Shown: positions 38,103 through 49,307 of the stretch, piece by piece
Position numbering within the stretch: position 1 is the stretch's first letter
Layout of the letters: every line of letters begins with the position of its first letter
Assembly: GCF_017872555.1 (NCBI RefSeq)
Contig: NZ_JAEDOX010000001.1
Coordinates: forward strand, 1,537,941 to 1,601,940
Reading direction: 5' to 3'
Source: Ruegeria sp. HKCCSA071
Lineage (GTDB): Bacteria; Pseudomonadota; Alphaproteobacteria; Rhodobacterales; Rhodobacteraceae
Length of the DNA stretch: 64,000 bases
Translations under genes and position numbers: made by a program
The notes under the pieces: generated by a model
Told to the model about the DNA's origin: nothing
Database searches by the model: none
The model's input: only the letters and a program-made list of their open reading frames with translations

Positions 38103-41100
38103 TCAGATCTCTTCGACGGTCATCACGCCTTCCAGCGATTTGATCGCGCCCTTGATCTGGGGATTGATCGGGAACACACGCCCCAAGTCGATTTCGACGT
38201 CGCCGGGCAGGCCGGGGTCCAGCAACAGCAGTTGGATCGGGCCGCGGGCCGCACCCTTGGCGGCGGTTGCGGCTTCTTCAAGAACCGTTGCAATCGTTGG
38301 CACCGCCCGCGCTTCGTCGACAAAGATGCGCAGTCCCGTCGCCCCTGCTTCGGCCACTACAGAATCCACCGGACCCACGGAATTAACTAGCAGTTTAAGC
38401 TGGTCGGCTTCCATCTCTGCCTTTGCATTCAACACTACTTGCGATCCGCTCTCTAGAAACTGACGAGAGTTCTCAAGTGTCTCCGAGAATAAAGTGACTT
38501 CATATGCCCCGGTTGGATCGGAAAGTTGAACGAACGCAAAACGGTTACCTTTAGCCGACTTACGCTCTTGCCGCCCTGCAACAACACCGGCCATCTTCAC
38601 AATTTTCAAACGCTCTTGCTGCAAGCGTTCTGTCACTTCCTCCAATGTCAATACGCCACCGCGTTTAAGTGCCGGCATGTAGTCATCCAGCGGATGACCA
38701 GAGAGGTAGAAGCCAATGGCCTTGAACTCTTCGCTCAGACGTTCAGCCGGCAACCAGTCTGGGGTCGGTGACAGGCGCGGTTCTGGCAGGTCATCCCCGG
38801 CCTCGCCAAACAGCGACACCTGGTTCGAATTCTTCTGTTCTTGGATAGCGGCCGAATACTGCACCAGCGCATCTAGGCTTTCAAACACGCGGCGGCGGTT
38901 CCGGTCCAGCTCATCAAAGGCCCCGGCGCGGGCCAGCATCTCAAGCGGGCGTTTGCCCACTTTCTTCAGATCAACGCGGCGGGCGAAATCGAACAGGTTG
39001 ACAAACGGCTTGTCCGCGCGTCCCGCAACGATCAGGTTCATTGCCTCGACACCCACATTCTTGAGTGCGCCCAGCGCATAGACCAGATGCCCGTTATCAA
39101 CATCGAACGTGGACTGAGAGCGGTTCACACACGGTGGGATATACGGCAGTTCCAGCCCTTTTCGGACCTCTTCGAAATAGATCGCCAGCTTGTCGGTCAG
39201 ATGAATATCGCAATTCATGACACCCGCCATGAACTCGACCGGATGGTTCGCCTTCAACCAACCGGTTTGATAGCTGACCACCGCATAGGCGGCGGCGTGG
39301 GATTTGTTGAAGCCGTAATTGGCGAATTTCTCGAGAAGGTCGAAGACTTCGCTGGCTTTCTTGGCATCCACCCCGTTTTCTGCCGCGCCTTTTTCGAACT
39401 TGGGGCGTTCGGCATCCATCGCCTCTTTGATCTTTTTACCCATCGCGCGGCGCAGCAGGTCCGCGCCGCCAAGGGAATACCCGGCCATGACCTGCGCAAT
39501 CTGCATCACCTGTTCCTGATAGACGATAATGCCTTGAGTTTCCTCAAGAATGTGGTCGATCAGCGGATGAACAGATGTGATCTCGCGCAGCCCGTTCTTG
39601 ACCTCGCAATAGGTCGGGATGTTTTCCATCGGGCCGGGGCGGTAGAGCGCCACAAGGGCCACGATATCCTCGATGCAGGTGGGTTTCATGCGCTTGAGCG
39701 CGTCCATCATGCCCGAGCTTTCCACCTGGAACACCGCGACCGTCTTGGCCGCTGAATAGAGCTTATAAGTCGCCTCGTCATCCAGCGGGATGGCGTTGAT
39801 CTGGTTCTCGGCCCCCTCGGCAGGTTCGTAAAGCTCAGTGCCATCGGCGGCGATATGCAGCTTCCGTCCGGACTTGAAGATCAAGTCCATCGCGTTCTGG
39901 ATCACGGTCAGGGTTTTCAGACCCAGAAAGTCGAACTTTACCAGCCCGGCCTGTTCCACCCATTTCATGTTGAACTGGGTCGCAGGCATGTCGGATCGCG
40001 GGTCCTGATAGATCGGCACCAGCGCGTCCAGAGGCCGGTCGCCAATCACAACCCCAGCCGCGTGGGTCGAGGCGTTGCGCAGCAGCCCTTCGACCTGCTG
40101 GCCGTATGTCAGCAGACGATCCACCACCTCTTCGTTGCGCGCTTCTTCCCGCAGGCGCGGCTCGTCCTTCAGGGCTTTTTCGATGGAAACCGGTTTGACG
40201 CCTTCCACGGGGATCATCTTGGACAGACGGTCCACCTGCCCGTACGGCATTTGCAGCACCCGCCCGATGTCGCGCACGGCGGCCTTTGACAGCAAGGCAC
40301 CAAAAGTGATGATCTGCCCCACCTTGTCGCGCCCGTATTTCTGCTGCACGTAACGGATCACCTCTTCTCGGCGATCCATGCAGAAGTCGATATCGAAGTC
40401 GGGCATCGAAACCCGTTCGGGATTCAGGAACCGTTCAAACAGCAGGCTGTAACGCAGCGGGTCGAGGTCGGTGATTGTCAGCGCATAAGCCACCAGCGAG
40501 CCCGCACCCGACCCCCGCCCCGGCCCAACCGGAATATCGTGATCCTTAGCCCATTGGATAAAGTCGGCAACGATCAGAAAGTAGCCGGGGAACCCCATGC
40601 CTTCGATGATACCAAGCTCAAAATCCAAACGTTCCTGATATTCCTCGGCCTTCACCGCATGAGGGATCACAGCCAGACGTTTCTGTAAACCTTCGTTGGC
40701 GATGCGGCGCAGTTCAGCGACCTCGTCATCGGCGAATTTCGGCAGGATCGGATCACGTCGATAGGCCATGAAAGCGCAGCGTCTGGCAATCTCGACGGTG
40801 TTCTCGATGGCCTCGGGCAAATCGGCGAACAGCGTCGCCATCTCTTGCTGCGACTTGAAATAGTGCTGCGCGGTCAGGCGGCGGCGGCCTTCCTGCTGGT
40901 CGACATAGGCCCCTTCGGCAATACAGATCAGCGCATCATGGGCCTCGTACATATCCGAGGTTGGAAAATAGACGTCATTGGTGGCAACCAGTGGCAGGTT
41001 CTTGGCATAGGCCATTTCGATATGGCCGCGCTCGGTCTGGCGTTCGGCCTCGGGTTGGCCGTCTTCGCCCGGATGACGCTGGAGTTCGATATACAGACGA

Positions 41101-41606
41101 TCCGGAAAGATCGCGGCCAGCCGATCCACCAGCGTCTCGGCCGCCGGACGTTGCCCCTGTTGCAACAGGCGGCCCACCGGCCCATCGGGCCCTCCGGACA
41201 GGCAGATCAGCCCGTCGGAGCGATCCGCAAGCTCGTCCAGCGTGACCTGCGGCAACTGCCCGCCCTTGTCCACGTAAAGGCACGTGCTCAGCTTCATCAG
41301 GTTCTCGTACCCCGCCTCGGACTGTGCCAGCAGAACAAGCGGCGCGGGCGTTTTCGGCTTTTCCCCCGGTTGCGAATGCACATAAGTCAGATCAACCTGA
41401 CATCCCATGATCGGCTGGACACCGGCCTGACTGGCTGTCACCGAAAATTCCAGCGCCGAAAACATGGAATTCGTGTCAGTCACTGCAACGGCAGGCATCC
41501 CCATCTTCTCGCACAGGGCGGGCAGTTTTTTCAGCCGCACAGCGCCTTCCAGAAGGGAATATTCGGTGTGAACACGTAGGTGAATGAATCGGGGGGTACT
41601 GCTCAT
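38103..41606 (-). CDS. dnaE: DNA polymerase III subunit alpha
   Basis: A 1167-residue replicative polymerase. Parts in order: N-terminal PHP domain (IHLRVHTEYSLLEGAVRLKKL start), palm with the catalytic PDFDIDF near residue 400, fingers, helix-hairpin-helix region and an OB fold near the C-terminus (VVAGRQERKSAKGNRFAFVQL). The C-terminus is short, ending EGVMTVEEI. Bases about 38385-38700, in the OB fold region, are about 50 percent GC with rare codons, unlike the remaining gene. The frame is intact. Confidence 0.95.
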   Translation of the reverse strand: MSSTPRFIHLRVHTEYSLLEGAVRLKKLPALCEKMGMPAVAVTDTNSMFSALEFSVTASQAGVQPIMGCQVDLTYVHSQPGEKPKTPAPLVLLAQSEAGYENLMKLSTCLYVDKGGQLPQVTLDELADRSDGLICLSGGPDGPVGRLLQQGQRPAAETLVDRLAAIFPDRLYIELQRHPGEDGQPEAERQTERGHIEMAYAKNLPLVATNDVYFPTSDMYEAHDALICIAEGAYVDQQEGRRRLTAQHYFKSQQEMATLFADLPEAIENTVEIARRCAFMAYRRDPILPKFADDEVAELRRIANEGLQKRLAVIPHAVKAEEYQERLDFELGIIEGMGFPGYFLIVADFIQWAKDHDIPVGPGRGSGAGSLVAYALTITDLDPLRYSLLFERFLNPERVSMPDFDIDFCMDRREEVIRYVQQKYGRDKVGQIITFGALLSKAAVRDIGRVLQMPYGQVDRLSKMIPVEGVKPVSIEKALKDEPRLREEARNEEVVDRLLTYGQQVEGLLRNASTHAAGVVIGDRPLDALVPIYQDPRSDMPATQFNMKWVEQAGLVKFDFLGLKTLTVIQNAMDLIFKSGRKLHIAADGTELYEPAEGAENQINAIPLDDEATYKLYSAAKTVAVFQVESSGMMDALKRMKPTCIEDIVALVALYRPGPMENIPTYCEVKNGLREITSVHPLIDHILEETQGIIVYQEQVMQIAQVMAGYSLGGADLLRRAMGKKIKEAMDAERPKFEKGAAENGVDAKKASEVFDLLEKFANYGFNKSHAAAYAVVSYQTGWLKANHPVEFMAGVMNCDIHLTDKLAIYFEEVRKGLELPYIPPCVNRSQSTFDVDNGHLVYALGALKNVGVEAMNLIVAGRADKPFVNLFDFARRVDLKKVGKRPLEMLARAGAFDELDRNRRRVFESLDALVQYSAAIQEQKNSNQVSLFGEAGDDLPEPRLSPTPDWLPAERLSEEFKAIGFYLSGHPLDDYMPALKRGGVLTLEEVTERLQQERLKIVKMAGVVAGRQERKSAKGNRFAFVQLSDPTGAYEVTLFSETLENSRQFLESGSQVVLNAKAEMEADQLKLLVNSVGPVDSVVAEAGATGLRIFVDEARAVPTIATVLEEAATAAKGAARGPIQLLLLDPGLPGDVEIDLGRVFPINPQIKGAIKSLEGVMTVEEI

Positions 41607-41951
41607 GAATGGCAGGCTACCCTAGCCGCGAGGCATGCAAAAGCCGGAACCTGCGCCGTTGTTTGGCAAAATAATCACTTTCGATTATTCGGATTTTCCA
41701 GAAGGTGCTTCGGAAAGCGGCATCTTCACTGACAAAAAAACGCTTTAGTTTCAAGTAACTGATATTTACACAGGGTGCACAATTCCACGCCGATTGGCTG
41801 TAATGATGCATCATACAGGCAGTTTTTCTTGCCAGATCACGCATGCTGTTTCTAACATCCATTGGCAAGCTATCCGCCCGCCACTCTTTCTACGTCGCAT
41901 CGAAGGAGGGCACCACCAGGGCGCAACCGGGTAAGGCGACGGGTTTCTCGA
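41607..41951. other. 345-base divergent region between dnaE and xdhA
   Basis: Holds the promoters of dnaE (minus) and of the xdhABC-transporter block (plus). An AT-rich stretch lies at about 41740-41780. A short open frame on the minus strand at 41617-41868 lacks a ribosome site, domain or gene-like codon use. I see no recognisable regulator binding site. Confidence 0.5.
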
Positions 41952-43313
41952 ATGGACATCACGTTTCTTCTGAACGGAGAGACAGTGGAGCTGACGGACA
42001 TCGATCCGACAGCCACTCTGCTGGATTGGCTACGTGAAGATCGTGGCCTGACCGGCACCAAGGAAGGCTGCAACGAAGGCGATTGCGGTGCCTGCACTGT
42101 CATGGTGACGGATGCGGGTGGTGCAAAGGCCCTGAACTCGTGCATCCTGTTCCTGCCGCAGTTGCATGGCAAGGCGATTCGAACCGTCGAAGGCGCCAGC
42201 GGCCCCGATGGTGAGGTCCATCCGGTTCAGCAGGCTATGGTTGACCTGCACGGTTCGCAATGCGGCTTTTGCACGCCCGGTTTTGTCATGTCGATAGTGG
42301 CCGGTCACACCAACGGCGCGACGGATCACGACACACAGCTTGCCGGTAATCTGTGCCGCTGCACGGGTTACGCTCCCATTATTCGCGCAGCCGAAGCGGC
42401 CGAGAAACAGCCCGTGCCTGTTTGGGTCAAGGACAAGCCTGTCGCGACGCCCACCACCTCACCCATGCTGCCGGGTTCGTCCGACGCGCTGGCTGCTGTG
42501 TATGCCAAGAACCCGAATGCCACTTTGGTTGCGGGCGCAACAGATGTTGGGCTTTGGGTGACCAAGCAACTGCGCGATCTTGATCCGGTGATCTTCCTGA
42601 ACCGCTGTGACGATCTTAAAGAGATCACGATCACCGACGAAGAAATTCGTTTCGGTGCCATGGTCGATATGAACCGTATGGGCGACGCCTTGGCGGACAT
42701 TCACCCATCCTATGCCGAAATGATCCGGCGCTATGCCAGTGTTCAGGTCCGTCACGCGGCCACTGTGGGCGGCAACATCGCCAATGGCTCGCCAATCGGA
42801 GACAACCCGCCCGCGCTGATCGCATTGGGTGCGACGCTGCACCTGCGCAAAGGTGATGAGCGCCGGTCGGTGCTGCTGGAAGACTTCTTCATCGATTACG
42901 GAAAACAGGACCGCGCACCGGGTGAGTTTGTCGAAGCCGTCAGCTTCCCGCGTCAGGCGGACCGGCTGAAATGCTACAAGCTGAGCAAACGGTTCGATCA
43001 GGATATCTCGGCCGTGTGCGGATGTTTCAACGTTACCATTTCGGACGGACAGGTGGCGGATGCGCGCATCGCGTTTGGCGGTATGGCCGGCATTCCGAAA
43101 CGGGCAACCCATGTCGAGGCCGCGTTGATCGGCCAGCCGTGGGTGCGCGAGACGATTGACGCTGCGCTGCCCGCTTTTGCCAACGATTATTCACCGCTTA
43201 CGGATATGCGCGCCTCGGCCACGTACAGGCTTGAGACCGCCAAAGCGATGCTGGAACGGTACTTCCTTGAGGATCAGGGCCAAGTGACCAACGTGCTGGA
43301 GGTATCGGCATGA
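41952..43313 (+). CDS. xdhA: Xanthine dehydrogenase small subunit
   Basis: A 453-residue subunit carrying two [2Fe-2S] clusters and FAD. Cluster motifs are [22 protein letters not shown] and [11 protein letters not shown]. The FAD domain follows (about 190-360; [24 protein letters not shown]). The ATG at 41952 gives the usual N-terminus [17 protein letters not shown]. It overlaps xdhB by 4 bases. First gene of a block that oxidises hypoxanthine and xanthine to urate. Confidence 0.95.
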   Translation: MDITFLLNGETVELTDIDPTATLLDWLREDRGLTGTKEGCNEGDCGACTVMVTDAGGAKALNSCILFLPQLHGKAIRTVEGASGPDGEVHPVQQAMVDLHGSQCGFCTPGFVMSIVAGHTNGATDHDTQLAGNLCRCTGYAPIIRAAEAAEKQPVPVWVKDKPVATPTTSPMLPGSSDALAAVYAKNPNATLVAGATDVGLWVTKQLRDLDPVIFLNRCDDLKEITITDEEIRFGAMVDMNRMGDALADIHPSYAEMIRRYASVQVRHAATVGGNIANGSPIGDNPPALIALGATLHLRKGDERRSVLLEDFFIDYGKQDRAPGEFVEAVSFPRQADRLKCYKLSKRFDQDISAVCGCFNVTISDGQVADARIAFGGMAGIPKRATHVEAALIGQPWVRETIDAALPAFANDYSPLTDMRASATYRLETAKAMLERYFLEDQGQVTNVLEVSA

Positions 43314-45712
43314 GCGTAACCAAACCCCTTCCCCATGACGCGGCACCGCTGCACGTATCCGGTTCCGCCCGGTATGTGGACGACATCCCGACGCCAAAGG
43401 GCACATTGCATCTGGCCTTTGGCCTGAGCCCGATCGCCAAGGGCACGATTACCGCGATGGACCTGTCTGCCGTGAAAGCGGCACCCGGGGTCGTCAGGGT
43501 CATGACGGTACAAGACCTGCCCTTTGCCAACGATGTTTCGCCCTCGATCCATGACGAGCCTTTGCTGTCCGACGGGACGGTTCACTATATCGGCCAACCT
43601 GTTTTCCTTGTGGTTGCCACCAGCCATCTGGCCGCCCGCAAGGCGGTTCGGCTGGGCAAGATCGACTATGCCGAGGAAACACCGATCCTGACGGTGGAAG
43701 AGGCTTTGGCCGCAGACAGCCGCTTTGAAGACGGGCCCCGCATCTATGCCAAGGGCGATGCGGACGCCGCGATTGAAAGCGCCGCCCACGTCATCGACGG
43801 AACGTTCGAGATCGGCGGTCAGGAGCATTTCTATCTGGAAGGTCAGGCTGCGCTTGCCGTGCCGAATGAAGGCGGCGACATGCTGGTCCACAGCTCGACC
43901 CAGCACCCGACCGAGATACAGCACAAGGTGGCGGACGCTCTGGGCGTGCCCATGCATGCGATCCGCGTCGAAACCCGGCGCATGGGTGGCGGATTCGGTG
44001 GCAAGGAAAGCCAGGGGAACGCGCTGGCCGTTGCCTGCGCGGTGGCTGCGCGGGCAACCGGCAAAGCCTGCAAGATGCGCTATGACCGCGATGATGACAT
44101 GATCATCACCGGCAAACGCCACGCCTTCCGGATTTCCTATCGCGCGGGGTTTGACGAACAGGGTCACATTCAGGGCGTGTCCTTTCTGCAATACGCGATT
44201 TGCGGCTGGGCACAGGACCTGTCCCTGCCCGTCGCCGACCGTGCGATGCTGCATTCTGACAATGCCTACCTGCTGCCCAATGCCCGGATTGAAAGCCACC
44301 GGCTGAAGACCAACACGCAGTCAGCCACCGCCTATCGCGGTTTTGGTGGCCCGCAGGGGATGGTTGCCATCGAACGTGTGATGGACCACGCCGCGCATGA
44401 ACTTAGGCTGGACCCGGTGGAATTGCGCCGCCGCAACTATTACGAGCCCGCGCATAAGGTTGCCGAAGTCCAACCCCACGAGAAACCGCTGGGTCATCCC
44501 GACCCGCACGAAGACCTGACCAGCCGTGGCGCAGTGGAAACAGGGACGGCCCCGGTCCGCCCCCTGCCCGCTGGCGGCAACACGACACCCTACGGCATGG
44601 AGGTCAGCGACTTCGAACTGCATGGCATGACCGAAGCGCTGATGAAGTCCAGCGACTATGCCGCGCGCAAGGCAGCCATCGCGAAATGGAACGCCGAAAA
44701 CAGCGTGATCAAGAAGGGCATCGCCTTTTCTCCGGTCAAGTTCGGAATTTCCTTCACGCTGACCCATCTGAACCAGGCCGGTGCGCTGGTGCATGTGTAT
44801 CAGGATGGTTCGGTGCACCTGAATCATGGTGGCACCGAGATGGGTCAGGGCCTGTTCCAGAAGGTCGCACAAGTGGCCGCGTCGCGTTTTGGCATCCCGC
44901 TTGAGATGGTCAAGATCACCGCCACGGATACAGCCAAAGTGCCGAATACGTCAGCCACGGCGGCGTCTTCGGGCAGCGATCTGAACGGCATGGCCGTGAA
45001 AGCGGCTTGCGATACGATCCGCGACCGGATGGCCGATTATCTGGCTGAACGGCATCAGGCCGACCCCTCTGCGGTCACTTTCACGGATGGCCACGTTTCG
45101 GTTGGTGAAGAACGGTACACGTTCGCCGAAGCTGCCGCACTGGCCTATCAGGGTCGCATAAGCCTGTCGGCCACCGGCTTTTATAAAACGCCCAAGATCG
45201 AATGGGACCGGATCGCGGGGCGCGGTCGCCCGTTTTACTATTTCGCCTATGGTGCTTCGGTCACCGAGGTGGCTGTGGACACGTTGACGGGTGAGAACCG
45301 CATTCTGCGCACAGATATCCTGCATGACGCGGGCGCTTCGCTGAACCCGGCGCTGGATGTCGGACAGGTCGAAGGCGGTTACGTGCAAGGTGCGGGCTGG
45401 CTGACGACCGAGGAACTGGTCTGGGACGGGAAAGGCAACCTGCGCACGCATGCGCCCTCAACCTACAAGATCCCGGCCTGTTCCGACCGGCCCGACATAT
45501 TCAACGTCGCACTTTGGGATGGCGAGAACCGAGAGGACACCATCTATCGCTCGAAAGCCGTGGGGGAACCCCCGTTCATGCTGGGAATATCAGCCTGGCT
45601 GGCGCTTTCGAATGCTGTGGCGGCCTGCGGGGATACTTATCCGGCACTCAACGCGCCCGCCACCGCCGAAGAGGTATGGCGCGGCGTCCAGAGGATGAAG
45701 GGAGGCATCTGA
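43310..45712 (+). CDS. xdhB: Xanthine dehydrogenase molybdopterin-binding subunit
   Basis: An 800-residue large subunit with the molybdenum cofactor. GGGFGGKE and the catalytic glutamate in [11 protein letters not shown] are visible, along with [15 protein letters not shown] for cofactor contacts. The start overlaps xdhA (ATGA) and its stop overlaps the xdhC start (TGATG), so all three are coupled. Confidence 0.95.
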   Translation: MSVTKPLPHDAAPLHVSGSARYVDDIPTPKGTLHLAFGLSPIAKGTITAMDLSAVKAAPGVVRVMTVQDLPFANDVSPSIHDEPLLSDGTVHYIGQPVFLVVATSHLAARKAVRLGKIDYAEETPILTVEEALAADSRFEDGPRIYAKGDADAAIESAAHVIDGTFEIGGQEHFYLEGQAALAVPNEGGDMLVHSSTQHPTEIQHKVADALGVPMHAIRVETRRMGGGFGGKESQGNALAVACAVAARATGKACKMRYDRDDDMIITGKRHAFRISYRAGFDEQGHIQGVSFLQYAICGWAQDLSLPVADRAMLHSDNAYLLPNARIESHRLKTNTQSATAYRGFGGPQGMVAIERVMDHAAHELRLDPVELRRRNYYEPAHKVAEVQPHEKPLGHPDPHEDLTSRGAVETGTAPVRPLPAGGNTTPYGMEVSDFELHGMTEALMKSSDYAARKAAIAKWNAENSVIKKGIAFSPVKFGISFTLTHLNQAGALVHVYQDGSVHLNHGGTEMGQGLFQKVAQVAASRFGIPLEMVKITATDTAKVPNTSATAASSGSDLNGMAVKAACDTIRDRMADYLAERHQADPSAVTFTDGHVSVGEERYTFAEAAALAYQGRISLSATGFYKTPKIEWDRIAGRGRPFYYFAYGASVTEVAVDTLTGENRILRTDILHDAGASLNPALDVGQVEGGYVQGAGWLTTEELVWDGKGNLRTHAPSTYKIPACSDRPDIFNVALWDGENREDTIYRSKAVGEPPFMLGISAWLALSNAVAACGDTYPALNAPATAEEVWRGVQRMKGGI

Positions 45713-46647
45713 TGGGATTTGACCTTGAGGCTTTGAGGGAGGCGGTCAAAACCCACGGCAAAGTGGTCCGGGTGGTCATCGCCGGGATCAAAGGGTCGTC
45801 TCCACGTGAAGTTGGTGCCGCCATGCTGGTCTGGGACGGCGGGCAAAGCGGCACAATTGGCGGCGGAACACTGGAATACCAGGCGGCACATGCCGCGCGG
45901 TTGCAAACCACGCCAACCCGCCTGACGCATCATGCGCTTGGACCCGAGTTGGGGCAATGCTGCGGCGGTGCCGTGTCGCTGCTGAGCGAAGTCTACCACG
46001 CAAAAACCGTCAATGATCTGGACGATGCGGTCATCGCGCGCCCGACCAAGGATGGCGCGATGCCCCTGTCGGTCAAGCGAATGCTGGCGACGGCGCGCGG
46101 ACAGGGGATTGCGCCTGAACCGCAGCTGATCGACGGCTGGATGGTTGAACCCGTTCACAAGCCCACGCGCAATCTGTGGATCTGGGGCGCGGGCCATGTC
46201 GGCCGGGCACTGGTGGATGTGCTGTCCCCGCTTCCCGATCTTGCGATCACCTGGGTGGACACCAGCCGTCAGCGCTTTCCGGCCGCTGTGCCAGCGGGCG
46301 TGACAATTGTTCCGGCGGCAAAACCGGCCGAACTGGTCCGCCACGCCCCATGTGCTGCCGAACATCTTGTGCTGACATACTCGCATAGTCTTGACTTTGA
46401 ACTGTGCAACAGACTGCTTTTGCACGATTTTGACTTTGCGGGGCTGATCGGCTCGGCTACGAAATGGGCGCGATTCCGGTCGCGGTTGGCCGCCCTTGGA
46501 CATCCGCCTGAACGGATAAGCCGGATCACCTGCCCGATCGGTGACCCCTCGATGGGGAAGCATCCTCATATGATCGCCGTGGGCGTCGCTGCACAATTGC
46601 TGCGCCCGGCCCTGCAAAACGAATTGAAGAAGGACCTGAGCGCGTGA
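45712..46647 (+). CDS. xdhC: Xanthine dehydrogenase accessory protein XdhC
   Basis: A 311-residue chaperone that binds molybdenum cofactor and helps its sulfuration and insertion into XdhB. The N-terminal VIAGIKGSSPREVGAAMLV and the GQCCGGAVSLL cysteine pair are typical, and a Rossmann-like domain (WIWGAGHVGRALVDVL) follows. The start at 45712 overlaps the xdhB stop. The end overlaps the transporter ATPase gene by 4 bases (GTGA). Confidence 0.92.
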   Translation: MGFDLEALREAVKTHGKVVRVVIAGIKGSSPREVGAAMLVWDGGQSGTIGGGTLEYQAAHAARLQTTPTRLTHHALGPELGQCCGGAVSLLSEVYHAKTVNDLDDAVIARPTKDGAMPLSVKRMLATARGQGIAPEPQLIDGWMVEPVHKPTRNLWIWGAGHVGRALVDVLSPLPDLAITWVDTSRQRFPAAVPAGVTIVPAAKPAELVRHAPCAAEHLVLTYSHSLDFELCNRLLLHDFDFAGLIGSATKWARFRSRLAALGHPPERISRITCPIGDPSMGKHPHMIAVGVAAQLLRPALQNELKKDLSA

Positions 46648-48161
46648 CCATTCCACTTTTGAGCTTGCAAGGGCTGACCAAAGCCTACCCCGGTGTTGTG
46701 GCCAATGATCAGGTGTCTTTTGACATCGGTGAAGGCGAAGTGCACGCGCTGCTAGGTGAAAACGGCGCGGGGAAATCCACGCTGGTAAAAATGATCTATG
46801 GGCTTGTGAAGCCGGACAGCGGCACCATGAAGCTGCGCGGCAATCCGTTTGCGCCGCCCGAACCGCGCGCGGCCCGTGCAGATGGGATCGCGATGGTGTT
46901 CCAGCATTTTTCGCTATTTGACGCGCTGAACGTGGCTGAGAATATCGCGCTAGGGATGGAGAATCCGCCCCCGATGGGGGATCTGGCGTCGCGCATTCGC
47001 GAAGTGTCGGAAACCTATGGCCTGCCGCTGGACCCGTTCCGCACGGTTGGCGACCTGTCCGCAGGCGAACGCCAGCGGGTCGAGATCATCCGTTGCCTGT
47101 TGCAGGACCCCAAGCTGCTGATCATGGACGAACCGACCTCGGTTCTGACCCCGCAAGAGGTTGATATCCTGTTTGAGACGCTGAACAAGCTTCGCTCCGA
47201 GGGAACCTCGATCCTGTATATCTCGCATAAACTGGAGGAAATCCGAACGCTGTGCGACCATGCCACGATCCTGCGGCTGGGCAAGAACGTGGGCGAATGT
47301 GTCCCCGCAGAAACCTCGGCGCGTGACATGGCCGAGATGATGGTCGGGTCAACCTTGCAGACCCCCGAACGCTCGGGCCGGGAACTGGGCGAGGTCGCGC
47401 TGGATGTCAGCGGGCTGTCAGTCCCCTCGCCGTCGGAATTCGGCACCGCATTGCGCAATGTGCACATGACGGTCCGCAAGGGCGAGGTTCTGGGCATCGG
47501 CGGTGTTGCCGGAAACGGGCAGGACGAGTTGCTGGGCGTGTTGTCCGGGGAAATCCCAACATCGGCGGATGCAATCAAGTTCAAGGGTCAGGCAATCGGC
47601 AAGCTCGGCCCGACAGCGCGCCGTAAGCTGGGCGTTCTGACCGCGCCCGAGGAACGGCTCGGCCACGCGGCGGCACCCGACATGAGCCTGACCGAAAACG
47701 CTTTGCTGACCGGATCGGTGCGGGAAGGGCTTGAGAAAAACGGCTTCTTGAAATGGACCGAAACCCGGAGTTTTGCCGAAAAGATCATCGAAGCCTTCGA
47801 CGTTCGTACGCCCGGGCCCGAAAACGCAGCGCGGTCCTTGTCCGGCGGCAATCTGCAGAAATTCGTGATTGGACGCGAAGTGCTGCAAAACCCTGATGTG
47901 TTGGTGGTAAACCAGCCAACCTGGGGGGTGGATGCCGCGGCAGCCGCGTCGATCCGGCAAGCCATACTTGATCTTGCGGCGAAAGGCACGGCGGTGGTCT
48001 GCATCTCGCAGGATCTGGATGAGCTGATGGAAATCTCGGACAGTTTTGCGGCCTTGAACGAAGGTCGACTGAGCGCGCCGCGCCCAACCACCGGCCTGAC
48101 TGTGGATGAGATTGGCCTGATGATGGGCGGCGCCCATGGCATGGAGGTGGCACATGTGTGA
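46644..48161 (+). CDS. ABC transporter ATP-binding protein, tandem (nucleoside/BMP type)
   Basis: A 505-residue protein with two ABC ATPase domains. The first has Walker A GENGAGKST and Walker B LLIMDEPTSV. The second has a degenerate Walker A-like GVAGNGQDE, the pattern of RbsA/NupO/YufO-type carbohydrate and nucleoside importers. Starts with GTG, coupled to xdhC. With the next three genes it forms a complete importer, probably for purine nucleosides or bases. Confidence 0.9.
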   Translation: MTIPLLSLQGLTKAYPGVVANDQVSFDIGEGEVHALLGENGAGKSTLVKMIYGLVKPDSGTMKLRGNPFAPPEPRAARADGIAMVFQHFSLFDALNVAENIALGMENPPPMGDLASRIREVSETYGLPLDPFRTVGDLSAGERQRVEIIRCLLQDPKLLIMDEPTSVLTPQEVDILFETLNKLRSEGTSILYISHKLEEIRTLCDHATILRLGKNVGECVPAETSARDMAEMMVGSTLQTPERSGRELGEVALDVSGLSVPSPSEFGTALRNVHMTVRKGEVLGIGGVAGNGQDELLGVLSGEIPTSADAIKFKGQAIGKLGPTARRKLGVLTAPEERLGHAAAPDMSLTENALLTGSVREGLEKNGFLKWTETRSFAEKIIEAFDVRTPGPENAARSLSGGNLQKFVIGREVLQNPDVLVVNQPTWGVDAAAAASIRQAILDLAAKGTAVVCISQDLDELMEISDSFAALNEGRLSAPRPTTGLTVDEIGLMMGGAHGMEVAHV

Positions 48162-48165
48162 TCTG

Positions 48166-48205
48166 TCGGGCCGCCTTCGGCGAGAGTATTTGCGAAAAGA
48201 TGAAA
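48166..48205. repeat. Possible dispersed intergenic repeat
   Basis: The 63-base gap before the first permease contains CGCC-TTC-GGCG followed by AGAGTATTTGCGAAAAGATG. I recall near-identical tails after many roseobacter genes, so it may be a short family repeat. Only one copy is seen in this window, and this is recollection, not a search. Confidence 0.3.
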
Positions 48206-48224
48206 CATCTGGGGGGATGAGCAG

Positions 48225-49307
48225 ATGATAGTGTTGGAGAAACGGCCACAGCCGTCCAGGGCCTGGTCTTACGCGACCCCCCTTGTGGCGGTGCTGGCGA
48301 CAATGGTGTTTGGCGGGTTGCTGTTTGCCATCTTGGGAAAAAACCCGGTCCAAGCCATCGGCACCATCTTCTGGGAGCCGTTGTTTGGCGAGTTCGCGTT
48401 TTATTACCGCCCTCAATTGCTGGTCAAAGGCGCGCCCCTAGTGCTGATCGCAATCGGATTGTCGCTGGGTTTTCGGGCCGGTATCTGGAATATCGGGGCC
48501 GAAGGGCAATACATCATGGGCGCTATTTTTGGCGCGGGCGCAGGTCTGGCCTTCTATCCGCTTGATGCCTGGTACATCTTCCCGATCATGGTGGTTGCAG
48601 GCGCATTTGGCGGGTGGCTGTGGGCAACGATCCCGGCTTTGCTGAAGGTGCGTTTCGGCACCAACGAAATCCTCGTGTCACTGATGCTGGTCTACGTGGC
48701 CGAACAGATGCTGGCCTCGGTCTCGCTGGGTTTACTCAAGAACCCCGAAGGGTTCGGCTTTCCCGGCTCGCGCAACCTGCAATCCTATGAAAGCGCGCAT
48801 AATGCCGAGCTGATTGCCGGTTCCGGGATGCATTGGGGTGTTGTCGCGGCATTCATCGCGGTGATCTTTGCCTATGTATTGCTGAACCGTCACATGCTGG
48901 GCTTCCATATCCGTCTGACGGGTGAGGCCCCCCGCGCCGCGAAGTTTGCAGGTGTGAACCCGGCGCGGCTGATCCTGTTCTGCCTTGGGATTTCGGGCGC
49001 TTTGGCCGGGCTGGCCGGGATGTTCGAGGTGTCCGGTCCGTCCGGTCAGATCAGCATCGATTTCAATGTGGGCTATGGCTTTACCGCGATCATCGTCGCC
49101 TTTCTGGGCCGCTTGCATCCGGTGGGTATCCTGTTGGCCGGGGGCCTGATGGCGCTGACCTATATTGGCGGCGAAATCGCACAATCGCAGCTGGGCCTGC
49201 CTGCCGCAGCCATTCAGGTGTTTCAGGGAATGCTGCTGTTTTTCCTGCTGGCCTTCGATCTTCTGACAAACTTCCGCATCCGTGCGGCGCGTAGCGAGGT
49301 GGCGTGA
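48225..49307 (+). CDS. ABC transporter permease (BMP type)
   Basis: A 360-residue inner-membrane permease with about eight hydrophobic helices. The central loop GEAPRAAKFAGVNPARLI matches the BmpC/NupP-type EAA region. A ribosome site (GGGGGGATGAG) precedes the ATG. Second component of the importer, overlapping the next permease by 4 bases. Confidence 0.9.
   Translation: MIVLEKRPQPSRAWSYATPLVAVLATMVFGGLLFAILGKNPVQAIGTIFWEPLFGEFAFYYRPQLLVKGAPLVLIAIGLSLGFRAGIWNIGAEGQYIMGAIFGAGAGLAFYPLDAWYIFPIMVVAGAFGGWLWATIPALLKVRFGTNEILVSLMLVYVAEQMLASVSLGLLKNPEGFGFPGSRNLQSYESAHNAELIAGSGMHWGVVAAFIAVIFAYVLLNRHMLGFHIRLTGEAPRAAKFAGVNPARLILFCLGISGALAGLAGMFEVSGPSGQISIDFNVGYGFTAIIVAFLGRLHPVGILLAGGLMALTYIGGEIAQSQLGLPAAAIQVFQGMLLFFLLAFDLLTNFRIRAARSEVA

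Noticed and set aside
41617..41868. A possible 83-residue gene upstream of dnaE
   Set aside because: No ribosome site, no domain, atypical composition and position inside a divergent promoter region.
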